Below are positions 53,097 to 62,964 of a stretch of 64,000 nucleotides of DNA, one piece after another (positions within the stretch are counted from its first letter, which is position 1; the number at the start of each line of letters is the position of its first letter). The notes below the pieces were generated by a model. It was given only the letters and a program-made list of their open reading frames with translations. It did no database searches and had not been told where the DNA came from. The position numbers were made by a program, and so were the translations under genes. The stretch is from JAIQFL01 sp035295745 (GTDB lineage Bacteria; Acidobacteriota; Terriglobia; Bryobacterales; Bryobacteraceae): positions 124,001 to 188,000 of the forward strand of contig DATGIL010000021.1 of the NCBI GenBank assembly GCA_035295745.1, read 5' to 3'.

Positions 53097-53337
53097 TCCA
53101 CGCCGCGATGTGGGACTGGGCGATAGGTTCCGTTGAGCTGCGATGGTGATGAGCAACACCGTGGCCGCGCAGTCTACGACCACCGGCGGAGACGTAAGGA
53201 TTCGGCCCGATCTGCTCGTCCGATTGCGCGGCTTGAGAGCGCGCGGCACTTCGCGGAGTTGAAGAGCGCTCCGTTCGGTGTCGAGATCGCGGAACTGGAG
53301 CCGGTCGCGAAGAACGTTCGGAGCGCCTGCGAATGAA

Positions 53338-54237
53338 TCAGTTCGAGCGGATCGCAGGCGGCGGAACCGGCGAGCCGTTGCCGTACTGTTCGATCTTCCG
53401 CGTCTTCATGTTGTACACATCGCCCGGTGAGAGCACGTAGTAGGGCTTCTCCCAAGGCTCATACGGGCGCGTGTTGTCGTGGATGGCGACCTTCCATTTG
53501 CCGATCACCTGGAATTTATCGCCCGTCACTACGATCGCCGTGCCTTCCGACAGGCCGATGCCCAGCAGGTTGGGAAATTTCTTAATCACCGGAATGATGT
53601 CGTCCCATCGATTGCGTGTGTTGATGTGCTGATCGATGGCCACCTTGCGCAGGAAGGCGAAGCCGTGTTCGTGCTCGGGCTCGGGAGTCATCACGATCTC
53701 CGATCCGGCGATGGCGCCGCGCACCAGGTAGTCGCCCTGAATGGTCGCGCCGGCGGAGCTGCCACCGATCACTCCGCCCCGCTCCAGCACCTTATGGAAT
53801 TCGCGCAGCGTGAGCGTGTTGGCGTAGGAGTCGACCACATTCCACTGGCGTCCACCGTCGAACCAGACGCCCTTGGCGTCGCGCAGAACTTTCGCAAACT
53901 CTTCGGTATCGGCCACCTTGGGATCGTGCGTGTGGAGCATGAAGACGTTGGTGCAGCCATGGTCTTTCCATCTCTTGAGCACCTGTTCCTCTTTGTACAC
54001 TTTGATGCTGCCGTCCTGGTTCTTGTTGCCGCCGGCGGTAGGCACCACTACGATTTTGGCGCCCAAACCACCGGCCTTGTTGACAAAGGTTTCGAAGATT
54101 CCGGTGCCCACGTCGGAACCTCCTCCTTGAATGACCAGGGTCCCGGTGGCGGGTCCATACTCGGGCTCCTGGGCCAACATCGGTCCTGCCGCAAGAGCGC
54201 TCATCAAAATCAGATTCAATCTGCTGTACTGCATCAC
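53338..54237 (-). CDS. Exported cyanophycinase-like S51 peptidase
   Basis: 299 residues; AGGAGG precedes tandem ATGs at 54237 and 54234. Signal peptide MQYSRLNLILMSALAAGPML. Peptidase S51 fold: LVIQGGGSDVGTGIFETFVN, KIVVVPTAGG, nucleophile Ser in GGVIGGSSAGATIQGDYLVRG-type GGSSAGA, and an acidic/His set in HEHGFAFL. Cyanophycinases cut beta-Asp-Arg bonds; here the export signal implies action on external peptides. Third gene of an operon with an M14 peptidase and a TonB receptor. Confidence 0.88.
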   Translation of the reverse strand: MMQYSRLNLILMSALAAGPMLAQEPEYGPATGTLVIQGGGSDVGTGIFETFVNKAGGLGAKIVVVPTAGGNKNQDGSIKVYKEEQVLKRWKDHGCTNVFMLHTHDPKVADTEEFAKVLRDAKGVWFDGGRQWNVVDSYANTLTLREFHKVLERGGVIGGSSAGATIQGDYLVRGAIAGSEIVMTPEPEHEHGFAFLRKVAIDQHINTRNRWDDIIPVIKKFPNLLGIGLSEGTAIVVTGDKFQVIGKWKVAIHDNTRPYEPWEKPYYVLSPGDVYNMKTRKIEQYGNGSPVPPPAIRSN

Positions 54238-54255
54238 TCCTCCTGAGGTTCGTAG

Positions 54256-57099
54256 TTAGAGCGTCACCGGTGTGGCGCCCGCAAGATAGATGGCATTGAA
54301 AAGGAACTTGAAGGTGCCGTGCGGCTGGCCGCGGAACGTGATCTCGGGGCCGAATAAATAGACTTTGCCCTTGCCGATATCGCCCTCGATCGCCTCTACC
54401 GCTCCGTTCAGATACTGCTCTCCCCACGCCCAGCCGCTGCGCAACGGCTTCGGACCGGAGAACCACGCGATGGGCCGCACGCCCTTCTGGTCCGCGCCAG
54501 GCGCCAGTCGGAACGCCGGGCTGTTCATGTAGAAGACGTCCACTTTTTCGGGTATTCCGTAGGCGATTGGTAGGGCCGGGTCGACGCTCGCCTGGAGCAC
54601 CGAGCCTGGTATGTAGAACTTGGTATTCGGCAGACGCGCGTCGGTACCGTCGGATGAGCGTTCCACCAAAGCATTGCTCACCGGGAGTTCGAAATAGTGG
54701 TCGAAGGTCGTGGAGCTTCCGATGGCGAGCACGGTTCCGCCCTCTTCCAGGAAGCGCCGCAACTGCGGGCCGGTGGTGGCGGATGTAATCGCCCCCATCT
54801 GATTGCGATACTCGTCGGGGACATCGCCCCCGCGTCCACCGCGCCCACCTCCGCCTCCGCCGCCTCTGCCACCGCGTCCTCCGCGGCCGCCACTCTCGGC
54901 GGGCAAGGCTCCATCGGGGAAGATCAGCACGTCGTACTTCGCCTTCAGATCGCCGGCATCGAGCGCCGGTGCGAAGACCAATTCATAGGGAGTAGGGAAT
55001 GCTTTTTCGAACATCCAGCGGATGTGGCCGGAGTCCTGCGAACCGCCGTAGCGATCCCACAGGCCCACACGAACGGGACGCAATTTCAAGGCGGCGCCTT
55101 GCGGTTTCGCGGCAGTCCCCTCGAACGAAAGTCCCAACTCCTTCGACAGCGTGTTCAGCGCACCGGCCGTGGATGCCTTCGCCGAAATGTAGATAGTCCC
55201 GGCGGGATAGTGCCTCCCATTGGCGTTGAATTCGCTCTTGAGCCAGTAGACTTCTTCGCCACCGGCTAGAAGCCGGTTGGTGCCGGTAAACGCATCGTTC
55301 ACCTGGTGGCTCAAGAGGTAGCCAGTTGCGCCATCGGAGGACAGCACGCGGCCGGCCGGAGTTTTCGCGAATCCTTCGATCTTTTCGAAGGGACCGTCAA
55401 ATTTGTCGAGGATGCGGTCGAATTGCACGCCCATTTGGAAGGCCAAGGTGTAGCCGGTAATGTCGTAGGGCGGACGAGGCGGGCCGCCGGGATATTGGAA
55501 GTCGTTGGGGTGGTCCTGCGGCTCGAGCATGTCCCGCAGGTGCGGCCGGAAGGCTTGCGCCGCCTTCACCACGTACGAGCCGGCACGATATTGCTTACCC
55601 GCCACTTCGAAGTCGCGTGTGGCGCGGTGCACCACAATGCCGCACTTTTGCAGGGCGTCGACGAACTTGGTGGCGGTGAGGAAGTCTGGCTGATCGGACG
55701 GAACGATGTAGCCGCGCGGGTCGCGCGTTTCAGGCGAGCGGAGTTGCTCCCAATACTGCAGCGGGATGTTGCCGCCGCGGCCGCCTCCGAACCCGGCGGG
55801 ACCGCCTTCGGTATCGCCACCGGCATTCGCCGCCTCACCGCCTCCGCGATTGCCGCCCGGGCGATCCTTCGCGTACGCCGCCTCCATCGCCGCGATGCGC
55901 TTCGGAGTGAGCGTCCAGTAGTCCTCGCTGCCGCGTTCGATGGAGTTCTTGCCGGCGCGATAGATACGGAACAGAAAGTCTTCGCGGAACTTCGACGCAA
56001 TGTCGAGGATCGCGCGATCGCTGGTGAGCAGATACTCGATGCTTTGGCGCTGGTGCCACTCCTGGCGGGGTCCGATCGGCGCCGGCTGATCGGCCGCGGG
56101 AAGCAGTTTGGACGCTACCAGTGGAATGTTGATGGGCGACGGGCTGCCGATGATCTCGGAGAGCAGACCGATCTGGTTGTGGAAGCCGGTGGTGGTGCGG
56201 TCGCCGCCATTGAACCAGGTGGAATAGGGCGCACCCGTGCGCATCACGGCGCCGGGCTTGCCCTCGGCGAGGAATCTCTCGTGGACTGCGGCTGAGACCA
56301 AGTCGATACCGATGGGCACGAGCGGGTCCTGATTGTAGTTAAACGGATCGCGGAACGGAGAGAAGAACAGGACGGAGCCCGCCGGACCGGTCTGATGCTG
56401 GTTGTACATGATCTGCGGAATCCATTCGATGTACATCTGGCGGTTGACGGCTTCGGTCTCGGGCTGATTGACCATGTAAGAATCGCGATTGTTATCATGG
56501 CCCACGTACTTCTGGTAAAGGCGCGGCAGGTTGCCCAGGCTGCGCTGTTTGGGATCGGGATTGCGCATGTACCAGTTGGCGACGAGTTCCATGCCATCGG
56601 GATTGATGGGGACCAGCAACAGGATGTCATCATTCAGAATGCGCAGGGTTTCGGGGTCGGTGCGGGTCAGAAAGTCGTAGGTCTCGGTGAAGAGCGCCTG
56701 CCCGTTGACGGTTTCGTTGGCATGGATCCCGGCATCGATCCACACCACCGCGCGGCCTTCCGCGGCCAACTGATGGGCCTGCTCATCGGTGAGTCCTTCG
56801 GCGCGTGCCAGACGCTGCGAGATCTCTTTATAGCGCGCCAGCTTCTTGTAATTGGAGGGCGAGGTGATGATGGCCATCAGAATCGGACGGCCTTCTGCGG
56901 TCTTCCCGATCTCCTCTAGATGGAAGCGGTCGGACTCTTTCGCTACTTTGTGCCAGTAGTCCAGAAGTTGGGTGTAGTTGGCGAGGAAGTAGTCGTCGCC
57001 CACGGTGAATTCCCCGATTTTGGGCGGAGTGATTTTCGGACTCTGGCCGAAGGCTGCGACCGTGAGGAGGCAGGCCATGCAGAACGTTAGTATTCGCAT
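54256..57099 (-). CDS. M14-family zinc carboxypeptidase-like protein
   Basis: 947 residues from ATG 57099 (AGGA upstream). Signal peptide MRILTFCMACLLTVAAFG. M14 domain ~30-360: VVWIDAGIHANETVNGQAL with His and Glu zinc ligands, VPINPDGMELVANWYMRNPD, IMYNQHQTGPAGSVLFF with the third His, and QIGLLSEIIGS carrying the likely catalytic Glu. A Gly-rich linker (GGPAGFGGGRGG) precedes a C-terminal GATase1-like domain (YDVLIFPDGALP...) that itself contains a GGRGGRGGRGG run. Likely degrades peptides in the periplasm or outside. Fourteen bases after the receptor gene. Confidence 0.88.
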   Translation of the reverse strand: MRILTFCMACLLTVAAFGQSPKITPPKIGEFTVGDDYFLANYTQLLDYWHKVAKESDRFHLEEIGKTAEGRPILMAIITSPSNYKKLARYKEISQRLARAEGLTDEQAHQLAAEGRAVVWIDAGIHANETVNGQALFTETYDFLTRTDPETLRILNDDILLLVPINPDGMELVANWYMRNPDPKQRSLGNLPRLYQKYVGHDNNRDSYMVNQPETEAVNRQMYIEWIPQIMYNQHQTGPAGSVLFFSPFRDPFNYNQDPLVPIGIDLVSAAVHERFLAEGKPGAVMRTGAPYSTWFNGGDRTTTGFHNQIGLLSEIIGSPSPINIPLVASKLLPAADQPAPIGPRQEWHQRQSIEYLLTSDRAILDIASKFREDFLFRIYRAGKNSIERGSEDYWTLTPKRIAAMEAAYAKDRPGGNRGGGEAANAGGDTEGGPAGFGGGRGGNIPLQYWEQLRSPETRDPRGYIVPSDQPDFLTATKFVDALQKCGIVVHRATRDFEVAGKQYRAGSYVVKAAQAFRPHLRDMLEPQDHPNDFQYPGGPPRPPYDITGYTLAFQMGVQFDRILDKFDGPFEKIEGFAKTPAGRVLSSDGATGYLLSHQVNDAFTGTNRLLAGGEEVYWLKSEFNANGRHYPAGTIYISAKASTAGALNTLSKELGLSFEGTAAKPQGAALKLRPVRVGLWDRYGGSQDSGHIRWMFEKAFPTPYELVFAPALDAGDLKAKYDVLIFPDGALPAESGGRGGRGGRGGGGGGGRGGRGGDVPDEYRNQMGAITSATTGPQLRRFLEEGGTVLAIGSSTTFDHYFELPVSNALVERSSDGTDARLPNTKFYIPGSVLQASVDPALPIAYGIPEKVDVFYMNSPAFRLAPGADQKGVRPIAWFSGPKPLRSGWAWGEQYLNGAVEAIEGDIGKGKVYLFGPEITFRGQPHGTFKFLFNAIYLAGATPVTL

Positions 57100-57113
57100 C
57101 GCTGTTCCTAAGC

Positions 57114-60100
57114 TTAAAATTCTACACGCGCTCCCAGCACGATGTTGCGGTTGCCGGTGGCCGAGGTGATTTGCCCGAAGGTTGTGCTGTCGATGTTCAG
57201 GTTCGGCGTGCCCCAGATGGGGCGATTCAGGAGATTGAGCGCGTCGGCGCGCACGCGCAGAGTGATGTTCCGCTCGCGATTCAAGGTGACGGCCTTCGAG
57301 AGCTGGGCGTTGAAGGTGAAGGTTCCGAGTCCGCGATAACTGGTGGGACTGAGGGTTCCGAGCGACCCCGGAACGGGATTCTGCAGCAGAATCTGGCCGT
57401 TCGCACCCTTGATGGCGTAGAGCGTGCTCAGGCTCTGAAGGTTCGCGGGCAGGCTCTGAATCGAAGGATCGGGCACCTGGGTCAGTCCGGTGAAGTAGAC
57501 GACATTGTTGCCCACCTTCTGCACGCTGCCCGAGGGATTCGGCCCGAATTGAAGGCTGGTGGCGTTGACGTTGTTGAAGGTGCCGCCGCCGCTGTTCGTG
57601 AACGTGGTGGGAGTGCCCGACTGCTTGTTGAAGATGATGGCGGTCTGCCACTTCTCGATGACGCGGGCGAGAAAGCCGTGGCTCGCGTGCAGCACCGGCT
57701 TGCCCGGACCGAAGGGCAGGTCCCAAACGCCGCTGAGTTTCCAGACGTTGGGAATATCGAAGCTCAGCAACTGCTTGCTCAGCGCCTCGTTGCGAAGGGT
57801 GCGGAAGGCCGCCACTTGGTTCTGGGTGTTGCCGTCGTAGGTGCCCAAACTCTTGCTCCGGACATAGCTGCCCTGGATCTGGAATCCGTTTTGGAAACGC
57901 TTGTTGGCTTCGATCTGCAACGAGTGGTACGTCGAGTTGGTGAAGTTGCCCATCAGCGCCGCGCTTCCGAACTGGGGACTCGCCACCACGAAATTGGCGG
58001 GGAGGCCGCCATTCTTCAACAGTCCGCCGCGGATGCCGGTGATGAAGGTGTTATAGCCGAGGAAATTCGCGAAGCCGGCCACATTGTTGTTGAGCAGGTA
58101 TGCCTGCAGGGTGGTGTTCTGGCGGACTGCCTGCGAACCGGTGATGTTGACGCCATCCACCACGCCGACTTGCGGCACGTTCAGGCCCTTGAAGATCTGA
58201 TTCAGGAGAGGCGAGTTGCCTCCGGCCGCGGTGATGTTGAACGCGTTCAGAATACCGTTCTCGAAGATATTCACCTCGTTGATATTGACGCCTTGGATGA
58301 GGCGCGTGCCCTTGCTGCCGACGTATCGCACGTCGAGCACCAGGCCCTTGGCGATTTCGCGGCCGAGAGAGGCGTTCCAGTTCTGGATGTATGGCTGTTT
58401 GAGGCCGCCATCGGGCACGTCGACGCTCTGTGTGGAGCTGTTGGTGTCGTTGATCGGGATCGTGGCCAGAGGCGCGATGGACGGGACCGGCAGGGGCAAA
58501 GAAATGGTAGACAGCGACTGATATGTCGATGGCGTGATGGACTGCTGCTGGCCAAGCCCCGGCGCACCGTATCCGAAGAGCTGGTTGAGCAGCGCCATGA
58601 TGTTGTGCTCGTACGAAATCGAGTAGCCGGCGCGGAAGACGGTCTTGTTCTTACCCAGCCAGGGCAGCGACCACGAGAGTCCGATGGCAGGTGCGAAGTT
58701 CCGGTAGGTCTTCTTCCAGGGCAGCACGTTCGGGTTGGGCGAATTCGCCCCGACTAATTGGAACTGCGCGAGCGATCCGGGCATGTTGCCGGGCTGGAAG
58801 AGCGCGCCGAAGTTGTCGCCGGAGATACCGAAGATGCTCTGCGATCCACCCACCAGGTCGACCATTCTGCCGTAGCGTTCGTGCGGCACACCGTAGTATT
58901 CCCAGCGCAACCCAAGATTCAGCGTGAGATTGCTGCGGACGCGGAAATCGTCCTGAAAATAGGTGCCCCACTCGCGCGTCTGGTTCCAGTGCTGCTCGTT
59001 GTTGAGCGGCGCATAGGTGGGGTTGGCGCCGCCCGAAGCGTAGAATTGCTCCAGCAGGGTGCCGACGGAGCCGGAGAGCGTCGTAAGCAGGTTGCCGGCG
59101 AGCGCGGAATTGGCTCCGATGCCGCCGATGGTGGTGATGCCCTGCACGCCAATGTTGCCGGCGCCCAGCGTGACGCGCGGAATCACATCGAAGGCATGGT
59201 AGCTGAACTCGGAGAGGAAGCGCAGTTCAACCCCGGCTTTCATGGCGTGACGCCCACGGAGCCAGGTCAGCTTGTCACTGTATTGATAGACGGGGGTGAT
59301 GCGGCCCTGCGGGTCGGAAGAGGCCAGAGGGCTGGTGACGCCGTTCAAGCTCAGAATGTAGGGAATGCCGTTGACGGAGGGCAAAATGCCGGTGCCCGCG
59401 GAGTTGGCGGTCCACGGCGCTTCGAAATCGAGATGCGCGCGCTGTACGCCGACGCGCGCTTCGTTCACCATGGTTGGGCTGACGGTCGAGACGAGCGCAA
59501 CGGATCCGACGGTGGAGGTCTGCACGTACGCGCCGCCGGGCGACGTAGGATACGCCTGCGCATCGTTGCCGTTGGGGCTGTTCTCGTAATCGCGATTGTA
59601 GCTGAAGGTGAGACGCTCTGACTGGCTGAAGTTGTGGTCGAGGCGGAAATCGAGCGAGTAGATGTCGTCGGAAGCGCTGCGACGCCAGATGTAGCCGGCG
59701 GTGTTCAGGCCATCGCCGGTGAGAAAGCTGTTGGGGAGTGGCAGGAGCGCGAGAGTCTTGGCGACGCCTCCATTGTCGGGAGTGAGGCGGTTGGGGTCGC
59801 GTCCGAACAGGCTGATGCTTTGCAGATCGCCGGTCGCGCCGCGCGGGGCTACGGGATTACCAGCCAGGTCGACAGTGGGGTTGATCGCGTTGGCATTCCC
59901 ATTTTGCACGCCGGGATAGAAGCGGAAGATGCCTTGGCGCGCCGTGCTGGTCAGCACGGTGTTGGTAACGGAGGATTTCGTGCGGTCGATGCTGGCTTCG
60001 AAGAGCGCGAAGAAGAACGTCTTGTTCTTGCGGATCGGCCCATCCACGCGTGCGCCGGTCTGATTCAAGATTTCGACGTTGCGTGCGACGCCGCTGCGGT

Positions 60101-60869
60101 TGTTCGCCCAGGTGTTGGCATTGAGCGCGGTGTTGTGGGCGAAGTCATAGACGCTGCCGTGGAAATGGTTGGTGCCCGAGCGCGAGATCAGTTGCACCTG
60201 CCCGGAACCGCGGCCAAATTCGGCGTCCACGGGCGAGGTGATCACTCTCACCTCTTCCACGCGATCGACGGTGGTAGAGATCAACTGGCCGGTGACCGAG
60301 GTCAAGACGGCGTTGTCCATGATGTTCACGCCGTCCAGCGTGACGTTCAGGAAGTCGGTACGGGCTCCGTTGATGTTGGCGCCGCTCGCAGTCAGCACCA
60401 GGCCGGGCTGCGTACCGACCAGTTCCATGGCGTCGCGGCGCGAGACGGGAAGTTCCTGCACGCGCTGTGACGTGAGCAGTCCGCCATGCGTGGTGGAGAG
60501 GTAGTTCACCGAGTCGGCATTGGCCGTGACTTCCACGGTTTCGGTGGCGCCGCCCAACTGCAGCGTGAGGTTCTGCTGCAGATGGTCGCTCACGCGCAGT
60601 GTCGTCGACTCGAGCTCGAGGCGTTTGAAGCCATCCTTTTCGGCGGCGAAGCGGTAGAGGCCGGGAGGCAGCGCGGCGAAGAGGTAGACTCCCGAGGCGT
60701 TCGAAAGAACGGTGGTGCGCACGCCGGTATTCACATTGATGGCGGTAATGACGGCGCTGGGAATGTTGGCTCCGGTGGGATCGAGCACGTTGCCGGAGAC
60801 GACGGCGTCGGTACTCTGCGGCCATGCCGGGAGTACGAGAAGAAGCAGGGCGAGTATGCGTATAGACAC
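57114..60869 (-). CDS. TonB-dependent receptor, carboxypeptidase-like type
   Basis: 1251 residues from GTG 60869 (GGAGG four bases before). Signal MSIRILALLLLVLPAWPQ; carboxypeptidase-regulatory-like domain (VVSGNVLDPTGANIPSAVIT, ETVEVTANADSV); plug (LNVTLDGVNIMDNAVLTSVT, GSGQVQLISRSGTNHFHGSV); then a large barrel ending NRNIVLGARVEF. First gene of an operon with the M14 and S51 peptidases, which suggests peptide or cyanophycin-like polymer uptake. Its ribosome-binding site is part of a predicted hairpin. Confidence 0.9.
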   Translation of the reverse strand: MSIRILALLLLVLPAWPQSTDAVVSGNVLDPTGANIPSAVITAINVNTGVRTTVLSNASGVYLFAALPPGLYRFAAEKDGFKRLELESTTLRVSDHLQQNLTLQLGGATETVEVTANADSVNYLSTTHGGLLTSQRVQELPVSRRDAMELVGTQPGLVLTASGANINGARTDFLNVTLDGVNIMDNAVLTSVTGQLISTTVDRVEEVRVITSPVDAEFGRGSGQVQLISRSGTNHFHGSVYDFAHNTALNANTWANNRSGVARNVEILNQTGARVDGPIRKNKTFFFALFEASIDRTKSSVTNTVLTSTARQGIFRFYPGVQNGNANAINPTVDLAGNPVAPRGATGDLQSISLFGRDPNRLTPDNGGVAKTLALLPLPNSFLTGDGLNTAGYIWRRSASDDIYSLDFRLDHNFSQSERLTFSYNRDYENSPNGNDAQAYPTSPGGAYVQTSTVGSVALVSTVSPTMVNEARVGVQRAHLDFEAPWTANSAGTGILPSVNGIPYILSLNGVTSPLASSDPQGRITPVYQYSDKLTWLRGRHAMKAGVELRFLSEFSYHAFDVIPRVTLGAGNIGVQGITTIGGIGANSALAGNLLTTLSGSVGTLLEQFYASGGANPTYAPLNNEQHWNQTREWGTYFQDDFRVRSNLTLNLGLRWEYYGVPHERYGRMVDLVGGSQSIFGISGDNFGALFQPGNMPGSLAQFQLVGANSPNPNVLPWKKTYRNFAPAIGLSWSLPWLGKNKTVFRAGYSISYEHNIMALLNQLFGYGAPGLGQQQSITPSTYQSLSTISLPLPVPSIAPLATIPINDTNSSTQSVDVPDGGLKQPYIQNWNASLGREIAKGLVLDVRYVGSKGTRLIQGVNINEVNIFENGILNAFNITAAGGNSPLLNQIFKGLNVPQVGVVDGVNITGSQAVRQNTTLQAYLLNNNVAGFANFLGYNTFITGIRGGLLKNGGLPANFVVASPQFGSAALMGNFTNSTYHSLQIEANKRFQNGFQIQGSYVRSKSLGTYDGNTQNQVAAFRTLRNEALSKQLLSFDIPNVWKLSGVWDLPFGPGKPVLHASHGFLARVIEKWQTAIIFNKQSGTPTTFTNSGGGTFNNVNATSLQFGPNPSGSVQKVGNNVVYFTGLTQVPDPSIQSLPANLQSLSTLYAIKGANGQILLQNPVPGSLGTLSPTSYRGLGTFTFNAQLSKAVTLNRERNITLRVRADALNLLNRPIWGTPNLNIDSTTFGQITSATGNRNIVLGARVEF

Positions 60870-60872
60870 GAT

Positions 60873-60917
60873 TCCTCCACGTCAGGGAAGTGAATTGACT
60901 GCGGTCGACGTGGAGGA
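60873..60917 (-). promoter_or_regulatory. Hairpin sequestering the TonB receptor ribosome-binding site
   Basis: On the minus strand, TCCTCCACGTC (60917-60907) and GACGTGGAGGA (60883-60873) are perfect 11-bp arms with a 23-nt loop. The 3' arm contains the GGAGG that serves the GTG start at 60869, so the folded leader would hide the Shine-Dalgarno sequence. Confidence 0.6.
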
Positions 60918-61225
60918 TCATACGTGGCCGGTCAGGACCACGGCGCCGCGGAAACTGCGTTTCGGGGTGGACGAAGCGCCCTCGCACCGGAGGCACGCGT
61001 CACTTGTCCACGGATATTTGCAGACGATATGCGAAGGCCCCGAGAGTGTTAATCGAGATTCGCGGGTGAGAAAATGGAGGTGCCGCGCTGCCTGCAGAGT
61101 GCTGCGAACCCTCCATTTCTATTAGCCTACTAATTCGATAGACTACTAATGTATATGGTAAAGTCAAATAATCTTCAGCGGATTCTTCTGAAACTTGTGA
61201 TGGGTGATAATACTCTATATTTTCT
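60918..61225. promoter_or_regulatory. Divergent promoter region with direct and inverted repeats
   Basis: Leader of the receptor operon and promoter side of the GAF-ANTAR gene. AT-rich from 61120. Contains ATTAG-ccta-CTAAT (61121-61134) and a direct repeat ctactaat at 61127-61134 and 61143-61150, a 16-bp offset. No protein-coding gene seen. Confidence 0.45.
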
Positions 61226-61897
61226 ATGTACAATAAGGCGAATGTGCGGAATACCCGGCCATTTCAGGTGATGCAGCCGCTCATCGAACTGGCAATGGCA
61301 CAGACCAGTTCCCGTGGCGCTTACATCTATCGGTTCGATCCGGATGGCGAGACCGCCAGTGTTGCTGAATATTCGGGCCCGGCACTGTTCGAGAATGGGG
61401 GCGAGCACGAGCCGATCGGCGGCGTAGTTGCGGCGTATCATCGCAAACGCAACGCGCCGATCGTACTGCAGGAGCGCGCGTGGACGGACCAGCGATTTGC
61501 CGCACTGGCGGAATTCCGGGCACACCGCTTCGAGGGCGTAGTCTCGGTTCCGTTGCTCGATCGCGGCGCCGCCATTGGCATGGCGAATTTCTGCTGGATC
61601 GAATCTCGCGCACTGCGGGCTCGGGAGCTTACGCTGTTGCTGGAGTTAAGTCTGCCACTGGCCACGTTGCTGACGGTTCCGATTCTGCGCGCCGAGCTGG
61701 ATCGGACCGCGCAGCAATTGGCCGCCCGCAAAGTGCTGGAGCGGGCCAAGGGACTTTTGCAGGAGAGTCTGGGATTCACGGAAGCGCAGGCGTATATGCA
61801 GATTCGGTTGTGGAGCCGCCGCCAGCGAACGCCCATGCGGCAGATCGCGGAGCGATTGGTGCAGAGCAGCAAGCAGGGGGAGGGCGAGCGGGCATGA
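61226..61897 (+). CDS. GAF-ANTAR antitermination regulator
   Basis: 223 residues from ATG 61226 (ATG 61271 also possible). GAF sensory domain (QTSSRGAYIYRFDPDGETAS, FEGVVSVPLLDRGAAIGMAN) and C-terminal ANTAR domain: LAARKVLERAKGLLQESLGF, TEAQAYMQIRLWSRRQRTPM, RQIAERLV. ANTAR proteins bind paired hairpins in leader RNA and prevent termination. Effector and RNA target unknown. Twenty-four bases upstream of the ADP-ribosylglycohydrolase gene, so probably co-transcribed. Confidence 0.88.
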   Translation: MYNKANVRNTRPFQVMQPLIELAMAQTSSRGAYIYRFDPDGETASVAEYSGPALFENGGEHEPIGGVVAAYHRKRNAPIVLQERAWTDQRFAALAEFRAHRFEGVVSVPLLDRGAAIGMANFCWIESRALRARELTLLLELSLPLATLLTVPILRAELDRTAQQLAARKVLERAKGLLQESLGFTEAQAYMQIRLWSRRQRTPMRQIAERLVQSSKQGEGERA

Positions 61898-61921
61898 GAA
61901 ACTGGGAGTGCTTGCCTCTCT

Positions 61922-62890
61922 ATGCAGTTTCAGGAACGAGTAGTCGCTTGTTTCAAGGCACTGGCGACGGGCGATGCCATTGGTAAACAAATGGAGACTT
62001 TGTCCAGGGCCGATGTTGAGCGGTGGTATCCGGGTGGAATCACGGGATTCCACGGCCAGCAGGGAGAAGTCATTCCGCGCTATGCCGGAAAGCGGTATGA
62101 ATGGCGCATCGGCGAGACCACGGATGATACGGAACAGACGCTGGCGGTGACGCGAGCACTCTTAGGTGAGGGCCGGGTCTGCCACGAGTCAATTGGACGA
62201 GAGCTGCGGCAGTGCAAGAAATCGCTGCATCCAGGCGTGTCATTGTGGGCCTTTGTGCAGAGTGGTGATGCATCCCGAATGGCCGCAGAGGGCGACGGCT
62301 GCGGAGCCGCGATGCGCACAGCGCCGATCGGCGTGCTGTATCCGTCGAGCAGGATCGATGAGCTGGTCCGGGGGGCTTATGAATGCGCCATTCCTACGCA
62401 TGGCGGAGGAATGGCTATTTGCGCGGCCGCTGCAGTCGCGGGTGCTGTCGCAGCGGCACTGGAAGGCCGACCAGGCGACGACGTCTTGGCGGTGGCGCTG
62501 GCCGCATCCAAAGAGGCTGAAAGGTATCGACCTTCCGGTGAAGGAGCTACCGTCACGCAGTCCATTTCGGAGATCTATTCCGACCTCGCCGGGAGGCAGC
62601 GTCTTGCTGCAGACGAACTCGCGCGACAGTATTTCCCCAACAAGCCGCAAAACATAGTGCCATTGGCCATCAGCTTAGCGCTGGTCACCGAGTCGGCGGA
62701 GGAAACTGCCCTGCTGGCCGCAAATATCGGCGGAGACTCGGATTCGGTTGCTTCCATCGGGGCGACCATTGCCGGAGCACTGCACCCTGAGACGGTAAAC
62801 GAGGAATGGTTCGAGTTGGTGAACGCAGTCAACCGCGACGACCTTCTGGATCTGGCGATGTCGCTCGCCGCTCTTCGGCGCCGCGAGTAG
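61922..62890 (+). CDS. ADP-ribosylglycohydrolase-family protein
   Basis: 322 residues. Metal-binding motifs of the DraG/ARH fold: GETTDDTEQTLAVTRAL (65-81), GDGCGAAMRTAPIGVLY, and near the C-terminus LLAANIGGDSDSVASIGATI. Members remove ADP-ribose from proteins or hydrolyse related bonds. No signal peptide. Neighbouring GAF-ANTAR gene suggests conditional expression. Confidence 0.93.
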   Translation: MQFQERVVACFKALATGDAIGKQMETLSRADVERWYPGGITGFHGQQGEVIPRYAGKRYEWRIGETTDDTEQTLAVTRALLGEGRVCHESIGRELRQCKKSLHPGVSLWAFVQSGDASRMAAEGDGCGAAMRTAPIGVLYPSSRIDELVRGAYECAIPTHGGGMAICAAAAVAGAVAAALEGRPGDDVLAVALAASKEAERYRPSGEGATVTQSISEIYSDLAGRQRLAADELARQYFPNKPQNIVPLAISLALVTESAEETALLAANIGGDSDSVASIGATIAGALHPETVNEEWFELVNAVNRDDLLDLAMSLAALRRRE

Positions 62891-62964
62891 AGCTGCCTGA
62901 CCGTAGATCGCTTGCTTAAATGCCGCGAACCTGCCGTAAACGTTTTGTACTCTGTAGTGAGACC

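Noticed and set aside
53133..53336. Short plus-strand frame ending in FAELKSAPFGVEIAELEP
   Set aside because: No ribosome-binding site, arginine-rich start, and no known family; probably chance or a decayed 3' end.
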